The notes under the pieces were generated by a model, which was not told the DNA's origin, did no database searches, and saw only the letters and a program-made list of their open reading frames with translations. 64,000 nucleotides of DNA from NCBI GenBank assembly GCA_030533445.1, contig JARPUW010000272.1:124001-188000 (forward strand), given 5' to 3'. The position numbers were made by a program, and so were the translations under genes. Shown one piece after another: positions 35,176-47,874 of this stretch (within the stretch, counting starts at the first letter, position 1; every line of letters starts with the position of its first letter). The DNA comes from Cyprinodon diabolis. Taxonomy: Eukaryota > Chordata > Actinopteri > Cyprinodontiformes > Cyprinodontidae.

Positions 35176-38100
35176 ACCAATGGCAATGAGCAATATGCCA
35201 GAATGTATGAGTGTGTATAAGGAAGAGGCTTTTATTCTGTAGAGTCCTTGTAGTCTTATTTTGAAAGTCTATCATGAATGTGCATCAAAAGATGGGTCAC
35301 GCCCAGCAATGATATAGAATCCATTTCCAAATGTTAAATCACTGGTTTTCCATGTTATTAGGTGAATAGTTGCTGTATTACAGAGTAAATGGGAGACTTT
35401 TATTGTGAAATTTGCTCTGGGGTGTGTTTTGAAAAGGTCACTAGAGTCTAATAAAAACAACCTGGAAGAGTTTGGGTCATAATGTTGAGCCATTTGCATC
35501 AATTAATGCATTAGTATAATCTAGAGGCTTTTATTTTGTAGGGTCCCTGGAGTCTTATTTTGAAAGTCCAACAGAGTTGTGTTTATAGAAAATGTTCAGA
35601 CCCGTCAATGATAGTTGATTACTTTCCAATCGTTAAATCACTCTTTTTCCATGGTATTAGGGCAGTAGATGAAGCGGAAATGGGAGGCTTTTATTTTGAA
35701 ATTTGCTATAGGGTGTGTTTTAAACAGTCTCCTAGAGTCTATTCTCTAAAACGGGGTTGAGTTTGGGTCATAATGTTGAGCCATATAGGGCAATAAATAT
35801 ATGTAAAAAATATAGAGGCTTTTATTTTGTAGGGTCCCTGGAGTCTTATTTTGAAAGTCTATCAGTGCTGAGTGGCAAGGGAAGTGTCATGGACAGCAGT
35901 CATATAGTATCCATTTCCCAATGTTAAATCAGTCCTTTCACCCTCCATTAGATTAATATGTGCTGTTTAAAACAGCAGAGGTAAAATCTGTTTGAAGCTT
36001 GGTAACCTTGACAACGCTTAACGAGCCTCTCACTGACACAGACAACAGCTGCACTCACTATTGGTTTCTTCTTCCCAGGCTTTTTTGTATGGGAAGAACG
36101 GCACCGAACAAACGACTACTGATCAAAAACCGTATGAGTTATTCAAAAAACATTTTCACCATGAGCATCAGCAATCCTTCGACTCCAACTATACCAACTT
36201 TGGTGTATGTGTGTCATTCAGAAAAATATTTATGACGAGTTGAAAACACATAGTCTGATTCGTTTCTCTCCCATCTTCAGCTCAAAAAGAATAGAGAAAG
36301 GCTGAAACTCTCATCGACTTTAGGTTGGTCTGGAGGGTTTTTAAGGAAAAGTATTAATCCTACCGTAATTCCGAAGACATTGTGTGAGTCCAGAGGTTTC
36401 AGTCTACAAACTGACCAAAAATGGTGACTGTAGCTCCAAATATGTGGCCGTGAGGGCGAGAATAAGATGTTTGATCTTAAAAAAATGGCCGCCTCACACT
36501 AAGATTTCAGCAGCTGCACTCTAGCAGGCTGCTGCAGAAGCTAACTGTCAGCTAGCTTCCAGGTGCTTACCCTCCGAACAAACGACTGCTGAGCAAAAAC
36601 CGTAAAAGATATCTGAAAAATTCTTTCAGTGAAAGCAACATCTATCCTTTGTCTCAGACTGGGGTAACCTTCATGTCTGTAGGTCTTTCACAACCCAAAA
36701 CGAAGCACAAACAAAATGGTTGGCCCACCTGCTCCTCCCTTTCTTTTAACTGCAGGACCTCACTCTCACTCACCTTTTAGCTGCTAAAGCACCCCTCCGA
36801 ACAAACGACTGCTGAGTAAAAACCGTAAAAGGTATCTGAAAAATTCTTTTTATCTAAGCGACAGCTATATCTTGTCTTCGATTGGAGTAACTTTCATGGC
36901 TGTAGGTCATCTACAAACTGAATGGGAAGAGAAAGAAAAAGAAAAAACGTTTCATCACACCTAAGCTTCTAATTGAGCTAGCTGCAGCAGGTCACTGTCA
37001 CTCAGCTTTCAGCTGCTTAAAATGTCCTCCGAACAAACGACTGCTGAGCAAAAACCGTATGAGTTATTCAAAATATTTTTTCACCGTGAGCGTCAGCCAT
37101 CCTTCGACTCCAACTATGCCAACTTTGGTGTATGTGTGTCATTCAGAAAAATATTTATGACGAGTTTAAAACACATAGTCTGATTCGTTTTTCTCCCCTC
37201 TTCTGCTCCAAAACCAATGAAAAACGGCTCTGATTTTCATCGACTTTAGGTCGGTCTGGAGGGTTTTTAAGGAAAAGTATTAATCCTACCGTAATTCCGA
37301 AGATATTGTGTGGGTCCAGAGATTTCAGTCTACAAACTGACCAAAAATGGTGACTCTAGCTATAAATATGTGGCCGTGAGGGCGAGTTTAAAATGTTTTT
37401 TTGTGTTTAAAAAACGCCTGCCTCACACTCTAGCTTTTCAGTTGCTCCACTCTAGCAGGCTGGATTTTGCTAAAACTTTGTGGCGCTTGAGGTCTGATTA
37501 TACAAAAACCGTAGCAGTTATCAACATACCGTCTTCAGTTTTAAATAGACGAAGGATTTATCTACAAACTGAGCTTCAAACTGTTTTTCTAGGTGAATGT
37601 ATGCCGACACAGTGAAGTGCTGTTTTTTATGCTTTTTTTTTCCTCTCCCCATTCATTTCCTATGGGATTTTTTTGCGACGTTTTCGCTAATAATTCGCAA
37701 ACCTTCGGACTAATGAGAAAGTTTTATACAAGCACACATCACCCCATTGGTCCCGACGCGTGTGCCAACTTTGGGCCCGATCCGCCAAACCGTGCGGGAC
37801 TAGTTACGCGCCGAAGTTTTGGGTATACGGGAGAATTATAATAATAATAACTAGAAAATTTCTAAAGAAATTTTGAGGGGGGCCACCTACTGCCCGTCTG
37901 GGGAACCGGGCCAATACGGCCCTGGCAAGTGACGTCGGGGCTCCCCAGACCAACTGCTTACGCCTTTGAGGGCTGCTGAGGGAAGGAAAGAGGGCAAGTT
38001 CATGGGCAAAGAGAGCTGTGTGCCACTTGTGCTGAAATCTGGGAAATAGACGTGCACAGAGTATGATGCACAAGGGTAATATGGGTTGTCCATATTGAAA

Positions 38101-38350
38101 CACAGTGGGTAAAGCCCAGTTGGCGGGCTTCGCCCGCCTGCTAGGAGCCATCTCAGTGAAGAAAAAAATCACCAATGGCGGGCTCTGCCCGCCTTCTAAG
38201 AGCCATTGCAGTGATGAAATCACCAATGGCGGGCTCCGCCCGCCTGCTAAGAGCCATTGCAGTGATGTAATCACCTTTGGCGGGCTCCGCCCGCCTGTTA
38301 CCATTGGCGGGCTCCGCCCGCCTTCTAAGAGCCATTGCAGTGATGAAATC
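35176..38350. repeat. Array unit 12 (3175 bp; head B, no module, GC type II)
   Basis: Second half shares CTTTCTTTTAAC, CTTCGATTGG, CAGCTGCTTAAAATG, AAATATTTTTTC and CACAGAGTATG with unit 20 at an offset of 25580 bp. CACAGAGTATG is also in unit 17. Private: CAGCAATGATAT near 35305 and CCATGGTATTAG near 35648. Confidence 0.95.
38122..38350. repeat. GC minisatellite, unit 12, type II
   Basis: Five hairpins, standard type II layout with spacings of 55, 51, 51 and 27 bp. Confidence 0.95.
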
Positions 38351-41300
38351 ACCAATGGCAATGAGCAATATGCCAGAATGTATGAGTGTGTATAAGGAAG
38401 AGGCTTTTATTCTGTAGAGTCCTTGTAGTCTTATTTTGAAAGTCTATCATGAATGTGCATCAAAAGATGGGTCACGCCCAGCAGTGATATAGAATCCATT
38501 TCCAAATGTTAAATCACTGGTTTTCCATGTTATTAGGTGAATAGTTGCTGTATTACAGAGTAAATGGGAGACTTTTATTGTGAAATTTGCTCTGGGGTGT
38601 GTTTTGAAAAGGTCACTAGAGTCTAATAAAAACAACCTGGAAGAGTTTGGGTCATAATGTTGAGCCATTTGCATCAATTAATGCATTACTATAATCTAGA
38701 GGCTTTTATTTTGTAGGGTCCCTGGAGTCTTATTTTGAAAGTCCAACAGAGTTGTGTTTATAGAAAATGTTCAGACCCGTCAATGATAGTTGATTACTTT
38801 CCAATCGTTAAATCACTCTTTTTCCATGTTATTAGGGCAGTAGATGAAGCGGAAATGGGAGGCTTTTATTTTGAAATTTGCTATAGGGTGTGTTTTAAAC
38901 AGTCTCCTAGAGTCTATTCTCTAAAACGGGGTTGAGTTTGGGTCATAATGTTGAGCCATATAGAGCAATAAATATATGTAAAAAATATAGAGGCTTTTAT
39001 TTTGTAGGGTCCCTGGAGTCTTATTTTGAAAGTCTATCAGTGCTGAGTGGCAAGGGAAGTGTCATGGACAGCAGTCATATAGTATCCATTTCCCAATGTT
39101 AAATCAGTCCTTTCACCCTCCATTAGATTAATATGTGCTGTTTAAAACAGCAGAGGTAAAATCTGTTTGAAGCTTGGTAACCTTGACAACGCTTAACGAG
39201 CCTCTCACTGACACAGACAACAGCTGCACTCACTATTGGTTTCTTCTTCCCAGGCTTTTTTGTATGGGAAGAACGGCACCGAACAAACGACTACTGATCA
39301 AAAACCGTATGAGTTATTCAAAAAACATTTTCACCATGAGCATCAGCAATCCTTCGACTCCAACTATACCAACTTTGGTGTATGTGTGTCATTCAGAAAA
39401 ATATTTATGACGAGTTGAAAACACATAGTCTGATTCGTTTCTCTCCCATCTTCAGCTCAAAAAGAATAGAGAAAGGCTGAAACTCTCATCGACTTTAGGT
39501 TGGTCTGGAGGGTTTTTAAGGAAAAGTATTAATCCTACCGTAATTCCGAAGACATTGTGTGAGTCCAGAGGTTTCAGTCTACAAACTGACCAAAAATGGT
39601 GACTGTAGCTCCAAATATGTGGCCGTGAGGGCGAGAATAAGATGTTTGATCTGAAAAAAATGGCCGCCTCACACTAAGATTTCAGCAGCTGCACTCTAGC
39701 AGGCTGCTGCAGAAGCTAACTGTCAGCTAGCTTCCAGGTGCTTACCCTCCGAACAAACGACTGCTGAGCAAAAACCGTAAAAGATATCTGAAAAATTCTT
39801 TCAGTGAAAGCAACATCTATCCTTTGTCTCAGACTGGGGTAACCTTCATGTCTGTAGGTCTTTCACAACCCAAAACGAAGCACAAACAAAATGGTTGGCC
39901 CACCTGCTCCTCCCTTTCTTTTAACTGCAGGACCTCACTCTCACTCACCTTTTAGCTGCTAAAGCACCCCTCCGAACAAACGACTGCTGAGTAAAAACCG
40001 TAAAAGGTATCTGAAAAATTCTTTTTATCTAAGCGACAGCTATATCTTGTCTTCGATTGGAGTAACTTTCATGGCTGTAGGTCATCTACAAACTGAATGG
40101 GAAGAGAAAGAAAAAGAAAAAACGTTTCATCACACCTAAGCTTCTAATTGAGCTAGCTGCAGCAGGTCACTGTCACTCAGCTTTCAGGTGCTTAAAATGT
40201 CCTCCGAACAAACGACTGCTGAGCAAAAACCGTATGAGTTATTCAAAAAATTTTTTCACCGTGAGCGTCAGTCATCCTTCGACTCCAACTATGCCAACTT
40301 TGGTGTATGTGTGTCATTCAGAAAAATATTTATGACGAGTTTAAAACACATAGTCTGATTCGTTTTTCTCCCCTCTTCTGCTCCAAAACCAATGAAAAAC
40401 GGCTCTGATTTTCATCGACTTTAGGTCGGTCTGGAGGGTTTTTAAGGAAAAGTATTAATCCTACCGTAATTCCGAAGATATTGTGTGGGTCCAGAGATTT
40501 CAGTCTACAAACTGACCAAAAATGGTGACTCTAGCTATAAATATGTGGCCGTGAGGGCGAGTTTAAAATGTTTTTTTGTGTTTAAAAAACGCCTGCCTCA
40601 CACTCTAGCTTTTCAGTTGCTCCACTCTAGCAGGCTGGATTTTGCTAAAACTTTGTGGCGCTTGAGGTCTGATTATACAAAAACCGTAGCAGTTATCAAC
40701 ATACCGTCTTCAGTTTTAAATAGACGAAGGATTTATCTACAAACTGAGCTTCAAACTGTTTTTCTAGGTGAATGTATGCCGACACAGTGAAGTGCTGTTT
40801 TTTATGCTTTTTTTTACCTCTTCCCATTCATTTCCTATGGGATTTTTTTGCGACGTTTTCGCTAATAATTCGCAAACCTTCGGACTAATGAGAAAGTTTT
40901 ATACAAGCACACATCACCCCATTGGTCCCAACGCGTGTGCCAACTTTGGGCCCGATCCGCCAAACCGTGCGGGACTAGTTACGCGCCGAAGTTTTGGGTA
41001 TACGGGAGAATTATAATAATAACTAGAAAATTTCTAAAGAAATTTTGAGGGGGGCCACCTACTGCCCGTCTGGGGAACAGGGCCAATACGGCCCTGGCAA
41101 GTGACGTCGGGGCTCCCCAGACCAACTGCTTACGCCTTTGAGGGCTGCTGAGGGAAGGAAAGAGGGCAAGTTCATGGGCAAAGAGAGCTGTGTGCCACTT
41201 GTGCTGAAATCTGGGAAATAGACGTGCACAGCGTATGATGCACAAGGGTAATATGGGTTGTCCATATTGAACCGCAGTGGGTAAAGCTCAGTTGGTGGGC

Positions 41301-41495
41301 TCCGCCCGCCTGCTAGGAGCCCTTGCAGCGATGAAAAAAATCACCAATGGCGGGCTCTGCCCGCCTGCTAAGAGCCATTGCAGTGATGAAATCACCAATG
41401 GCGGGCTCCGCCCGCCTTCTAAGAGCCATTGCAGTGATGAAATCACCAATGGCGGGCTCCGCCCGCCTTCTAAGAGCCATTGCAGTGATGAAATT
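38351..41495. repeat. Array unit 13 (3145 bp; head B, no module, GC type I)
   Basis: The head shares GCATTACTATAATC and CATATAGAGCAATA with unit 18 at an offset of 15934 bp. The tail matches unit 5. GATCTGAAAAAAATGG near 39648 is private. It is the only unit with a B head, no module and CAGTGACGTCG before a type I block. Confidence 0.95.
41294..41495. repeat. GC minisatellite, unit 13, type I
   Basis: Four hairpins, spacings 55, 51 and 51 bp. Confidence 0.95.
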
Positions 41496-44171
41496 ACAAA
41501 TGGCAATGAGCAATATGCCAGAATGTATGAGTGTGTATAAGGAAGAGGCTTTTATTCTGTAGAGTCCCTGGAGTCTTATTTTGAAAGTCTATCATGGAAG
41601 TGCATCTAAAGATGGGTCATGCCCAGCAGTTATATAGAATCAATTTCCAAATGTTAAATCACTGGTTTTCCATGTTATTAGGTGAATAGTTGCTGTATTA
41701 CAGAGTAAATGGGAGACTTTTATTGTGAAATTTGCTCTGGGTGTGTTTTGAAAAGGTCACTAGAGTCTAATAAAAACAACCTGGAAGAGTTTGGGTCATA
41801 ATGTTGAGCCATTTGCATCAATTAATGCATTAGTATAATCTAGAGGCTTTTATTTTGTAGGGTCGCTGGAGTCTTATTTTGAAAGTCCAACAGAGTTGTG
41901 TTTATAGAAAATGTTCAGACCCGTCAATGATAGTTGATTACTTTCCAATCGTTAAATCACTCTTTTTCCATGTTATTAGGGCAGTAGATGAAGCGGAAAT
42001 GGGAGGCTTTTATTTTGAAATTTGCTATAGGGTGTGTTTTAAACAGTCTCCTAGAGTCTATTCTCTAAAACGGGGTTGAGTTTGGGTCATAATGTTGAGC
42101 CATATAGGGCAATAAATATATGTAAAAAATATAAAGGCTTTTATTTTGTAGGGTCCCTGGAGTCTTATTTTGAAAGTCTATCAGTGCTGAGTGGCAAGGG
42201 AAGTGTCATGGACAGCAGTCATATAGTATCCATTTCCCAATGTTAAATCAGTCCTTTCACCCTCCATTAGATTAATATGTGCTGTTTAAAACAGCAGAGG
42301 TAAAATCTGTTTGAAGCTTGGTAACCTTGACAACGCTTAACGAGCCTCTCACTGACACAGACAACAGCTGCACTCACTATTGGTTTCTTCTTCCCAGGCT
42401 TTTTTGTATGGGAAGAACGGCACCGAACAAACGACTATTGATCAAAAACCATATGAGTTATTCAAAAAACATTTTCACCATGAGCATCAGCAATCCTTCG
42501 ACTCCAACTATACCAACTTTGGTGTATGTGTGTCATTCAGAACAATATTTATGACGACTTGAAAACACATAGTCTGATTCGTTTTTCTCCCATCTTCAGC
42601 TCAAAAAGAATGGAGAAAGGCTGAAACTCATCGACTTTAGGTTGGTCTGGAGGGTTTTTAAGGAAAAGTATTAATCCTACCGTAATTCCGAAGACATTGT
42701 GTGAGTCCAGAGGTTTCAGTCTACAAACTGACCAAAAATGGTGACTGTAGCTCCAAATATGTGGCCGTGAGGGCGAGAATAAGATGTTTGATCTTAAAAA
42801 AATGGCCGCCTCACACTAAGATTTCAGCAGCTGCACTCTAGCAGGCTGCTGCAGAAGCTAACTGTCAGCTAGCTTCCAGGTGCTTACCCTCCGAACAAAC
42901 GACTGCTGAGCAAAAACCGTAAAAGATATCTGAAAAATTCTTTCAGTGAAAGCAACATCTATCCTTTGTCTCAGACTGGGGTAACCTTCATGTCTGTAGG
43001 TCTTTCACAACCCAAAACGAAGCACAAACAAAATGGTTGGCCCACCTGCTCCTCCCTTTGTTTGAACTGCAGGACCTCACTCTCACTCACCTTTTAGCTG
43101 CTAAAGCACCCCTCCGAACAAACGACTGCTGAGTAAAAACCGTAAAAGGTATCTGAAAAATTCTTTTTATCTAAGCGACAGCTATATCTTGTCTTCAATT
43201 GGAGTAACTTTCATGGCTGTAGGTCATCTACAAACTGAATGGGAAGAGAAAGAAAAAGAAAAAACGTTTCATCACACCTAAGCTTCTAATTGAGCTAGCT
43301 GCAGCAGGTCACTGTCACTCAGCTTTCAGGTGCTTAAAATGTCCTCCGAACAAACGACTGCTGAGCAAAAACCGTATGAGTTATTCAAAAAAATGTTTCA
43401 CCGTGAGCGTCAGTCATCCTTCGACTCCAACTATGCCAACTTTGGTGTATGTGTGTCATTCAGAAAAATATTTATGACGAGTTTAAAACACATAGTCTGA
43501 TTCGTTTTTCTCCCCTCTTCTGCTCCAAAACCAATGAAAAACGGCTCTGATTTTCATCGACTTTAGGTCGGTCTGGAGGGTTTTTAAGGAAAAGTATTAA
43601 TCCTACCGTAATTCCGAAGATATTGTGTGGGTCCAGAGATTTCAGTCTACAAACTGACCAAAAATGGTGACTCTAGCTATAAATATGTGGCCGTGAGGGC
43701 GAGTTTAAAATGTTTTTTTGTGTTTAAAAAACGCCTGCCTCACACTCTAGCTTTTCAGTTGCTCCACTCTAGCAGGCTGGATTTTGCTAAAACTTTGTGG
43801 CGCTTGAGGTCTGATTATACAAAAACCATAGCAGTTATCAACATACCGTCTTCAGTTTTAAATAGACGAAGGATTTATCTACAAACTGAGCTTTAAACTG
43901 TTTTTCTAGGTGAATGTATGCCGACACAGTGAAGCGCTGTTTTTTATGCTTTTTTTTCCCTCTCCCCATTCATTTCCTATGGGATTTTTTTGCGACGTTT
44001 TCGCTAATAATTCGCAAACCTTCGGACTAATGAGAAAGTTTTATACAAGCACGCATCGCACCATTGGTCCCGACGCGTGTGCCAACTTTGGGCCCGATCC
44101 GCCAAACCGTGCGGGACTAGTTACGTGCCGAAGTTTTGGGTATACGGGAGAATTATAATAATAATAATAAT

Positions 44172-44231
44172 ACGCGGAATAAATATGTGCAATAGTAGTA
44201 GGTGGGCCATGCCTTCGGCATGTGGCCCCCC
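44172..44231. repeat. 60-bp hairpin module, unit 14
   Basis: Single copy, short right junction CCCCCC-AACTAG. Confidence 0.9.
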
Positions 44232-44504
44232 AACTAGAAAATTTCTAAAGAAATTTTGAGGGGGGCCACCTACTGCCCGTCTGGGGAACAGGGCCAATAC
44301 GGCCCTGGCAAGTTATGTCGGGGCTCCCCAGACCAACTGCTTACGCCTTTGAGGGCTGCTGAGGGAAGGAAAGAGGGCTAGGTCATGGGCAAAGAGAGCT
44401 GTGTGCCACTTGTGCTGAAATCTGGGAAATAGACGTGCACAGCGTATGATGCAAAAGGGTAATATGGGTTGTCCATATTGAACCGCAGTGGGTAAAGCTC
44501 AGTT

Positions 44505-44706
44505 GGTGGGCTCCGCCCGCCTGCTAGGAGCCCTTGCAGCGATGAAAAAAATCACCAATGGCGGGCTCTGCCCGCCTGCTAAGAGCCATTGCAGTGATGA
44601 AATCACCAATGGCGGGCTCCGCCCGCCTTCTAAGAGCCATTGCAGTGATGAAATCACCAATGGCGGGCTCCGCCCGCCTTCTAAGAGCCATTGCAGTGAT
44701 GAAATT
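44505..44706. repeat. GC minisatellite, unit 14, type I
   Basis: Four hairpins, same as unit 13. Confidence 0.95.
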
Positions 44707-47700
44707 ACAAATGGCAATGAGCAATATGCCAGAATGTATGAGTGTGTATAAGGAAGAGGCTTTTATTCTGTAGAGTCCCTGGAGTCTTATTTTGAAAGTC
44801 TATCATGGAAGTGCATCTAAAGATGGGTCATGCCCAGCAGTTATATAGAATCAATTTCCAAATGTTAAATCACTGGTTTTCCATGTTATTAGGTGAATAG
44901 TTGCTGTATTACAGAGTAAATGGGAGACTTTTATTGTGAAATTTGCTCTGGGTGTGTTTTGAAAAGGTCACTAGAGTCTAATAAAAACAACCTGGAAGAG
45001 TTTGGGTCATAATGTTGAGCCATTTGCATCAATTAATGCATTAGTATAATCTAGAGGCTTTTATTTTGTAGGGTCGCTGGAGTCTTATTTTGAAAGTCCA
45101 ACAGAGTTGTGTTTATAGAAAATGTTCAGACCCGTCAATGATAGTTGATTACTTTCCAATCGTTAAATCACTCTTTTTCCATGTTATTAGGGCAGTAGAT
45201 GAAGCGGAAATGGGAGGCTTTTATTTTGAAATTTGCTATAGGGTGTGTTTTAAACAGTCTCCTAGAGTCTATTCTCTAAAACGGGGTTGAGTTTGGGTCA
45301 TAATATTGAGCCATATAGGGCAATAAATATATGTAAAAAATATAGAGGCTTTTATTTTGTAGGGTCCCTGGAGTCTTATTTTGAAAGTCTATCAGTGCTG
45401 AGTGGCAAGGGAAGTGTCATGGACAGCAGTCATATAGTATCCATTTCCCAATGTTAAATCAGTCCTTTCACCCTCCATTAGATTAATATGTGCTGTTTAA
45501 AACAGCAGAGGTAAAATCTGTTTGAAGCTTGGTAACCTTGACAACGCTTAACGAGCCTCTCACTGACACAGACAACAGCTGCACTCACTATTGGTTTCTT
45601 CTTCCCAGGCTTTTTTGTATGGGAAGAACGGCAACGAAAACAAACGACTACTGATCAAAAACCGTATGAGTTATTCAAAAAACATTTTCACCATGAGCAT
45701 CAGCAATCCTTCGACTCCAAGTATACCAACTTTGGTGTATGTGTGTCATTCAGAACAATATTTATGACGACTTGAAAACACATAGTCTGATTCGTTTCTC
45801 TCCCATCTTCAGCTCAAAAAGAATGGAGAAAGGCTGAAACTCATCGACTTTAGGTTGGTCTGGAGGGTTTTTAAGGAAAAGTATTAATCCTACCGTAATT
45901 CCGAAGACATTGTGTGAGTCCAGAGGTTTCAGTCTACAAACTGACCAAAAATGGTGACTGTAGCTCCAAATATGTGGCCGTGAGGGCGAGAATAAGATGT
46001 TTGATCTTAAAAAAATGGCCGCCTCACACTAAGATTTCAGCAGCTGCACTCTAGCAGGCTGCTGCAGAAGCTAACTGTCAGCTAGCTTCCAGGTGCTTAC
46101 CCTCCGAACAAACGACTGCTGAGCAAAAACCGTAAAAGATATCTGAAAAATTCTTTCAGTGAAAGCAACATCTATCCTTTGTCTCAGACTGGGGTAACCT
46201 TCATGTCTGTAGGTCTTTCACAACCCAAAACGAAGCACAAACAAAATGGTTGGCCCACCTGCTCCTCCCTTTGTTTGAACTGCAGGACCTCACTCTCACT
46301 CACCTTTTAGCTGCTAAAGCACCCCTCCGAACAAACGACTGCTGAGTAAAAACCGTAAAAGGTATCTGAAAAATTCTTTTTATCTAAGCGACAGCTATAT
46401 CTTGTCTTCAATTGGAGTAACTTTCATGGCTGTAGGTCATCTACAAACTGAATGGGAAGAGAAAGAAAAAGAAAAAACGTTTCATCACACCTAAGCTTCT
46501 AATTGAGCTAGCTGCAGCAGGTCACTGTCACTCAGCTTTCAGGTGCTTAAAATGTCCTCCGAACAAACGACTGCTGAGCAAAAACCGTATGAGTTATTCA
46601 AAAAAATGTTTCACCGTGAGCGTCAGTCATCCTTCGACTCCAACTATGCCAACTTTGGTGTATGTGTGTCATTCAGAAAAATATTTATGACGAGTTTAAA
46701 ACACATAGTCTGATTCGTTTTTCTCCCCTCTTCTGCTCCAAAACCAATGAAAAACGGCTCTGATTTTCATCGACTTTAGGTCGGTCTGGAGGGTTTTTAA
46801 GGAAAAGTATTAATCCTACCGTAATTCCGAAGATATTGTGTGGGTCCAGAGATTTCAGTCTACAAACTGACCAAAAATGGTGACTCTAGCTATAAATATG
46901 TGGCCGTGAGGGCGAGTTTAAAATGTTTTTTTGTGTTTAAAAAACGCCTGCCTCACACTCTAGCTTTTCAGTTGCTCCACTCTAGCAGGCTGGATTTTGC
47001 TAAAACTTTGTGGCGCTTGAGGTCTGATTATACAAAAACCATAGCAGTTATCAACATACCGTCTTCAGTTTTAAATAGACGAAGGATTTATCTACAAACT
47101 GAGCTTTAAACTGTTTTTCTAGGTGAATGTATGCCGACACAGTGAAGCGCTGTTTTTTATGCTTTTTTTTCCCTCTCCCCATTCATTTCCTATGGGATTT
47201 TTTTGCGACGTTTTCGCTAATAATTCGCAAACCTTCGGACTAATGAGAAAGTTTTATACAAGCACACATCACCCCATTGGTCCCGACGCGTGTGCCAACT
47301 TTGGGCCCGATCCGCCAAACCGTGCGGGACTAGTTACGCGCCGAAGTTTTGGGTATACGGGAGAATTATAATAACTAGAAAATTTCTAAAGAAATTTTGA
47401 GGGGGGCCACCTATTGCCCGTCTGGGGAACCGGGCCAATACGGCCCTGGCAAGTGACGTCGGGGCTCCCCAGACCAACTGCTTACGCCTTTGAGGGCTGC
47501 TGAGGGAAGGAAAGAGGGCAAGTTCATGGGCAAAGAGAGCTGTGTGCCACTTGTGCTGAAATCTGGGAAATAGACGTGCACAGCGTATGATGCACAAGGG
47601 TAATATGGGTTGTCCATATTGAAACACAGTGGGTAAAGCCCAGTTGGCGGGCTTTGCCCGCCTGCTAGGAGCCATCTTAGTGAAGAAAAAAATCACCAAT

Positions 47701-47874
47701 GGCGGGCTCTGCCCGCCTTCTAAGAGCCATTGCAGTGATGAAATCACCAATGGCGGGCTCCGCCCGCCTGCTAAGAGCCATTGCAGTGATGTAATCACCT
47801 TTGGCGGGCTCCGCCCGCCTGTTACCATTGGCGGGCTCCGCCCGCCTTCTAAGAGCCATTGCAGTGATGAAATC
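44707..47874. repeat. Array unit 15 (3168 bp; head A, no module, GC type II)
   Basis: A head with GGCAACGAAAAC near 45632. C4 has AAAAAAATGTTTC as in unit 14. The tail carries CCATAGCAG and GAAGCGCTG. CACCTATTGCCC near 47408 is private. Confidence 0.95.
47646..47874. repeat. GC minisatellite, unit 15, type II
   Basis: Five hairpins; lead loop TTT, and private CATCTTAGTG in the lead spacer. Confidence 0.95.

Larger units (their letters stand above)
41496..44706. repeat. Array unit 14 (3211 bp; head A, one module, GC type I)
   Basis: Only case of two type I blocks in succession (units 13 and 14). GCATCGCACCATTGG near 44052 is shared only with unit 19. Private: ACGACTATTGATC and AACCATATGAG near 42430-42455, ATATAAAGGC near 42129 and AGTTATGTCG near 44312. 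Confidence 0.95.
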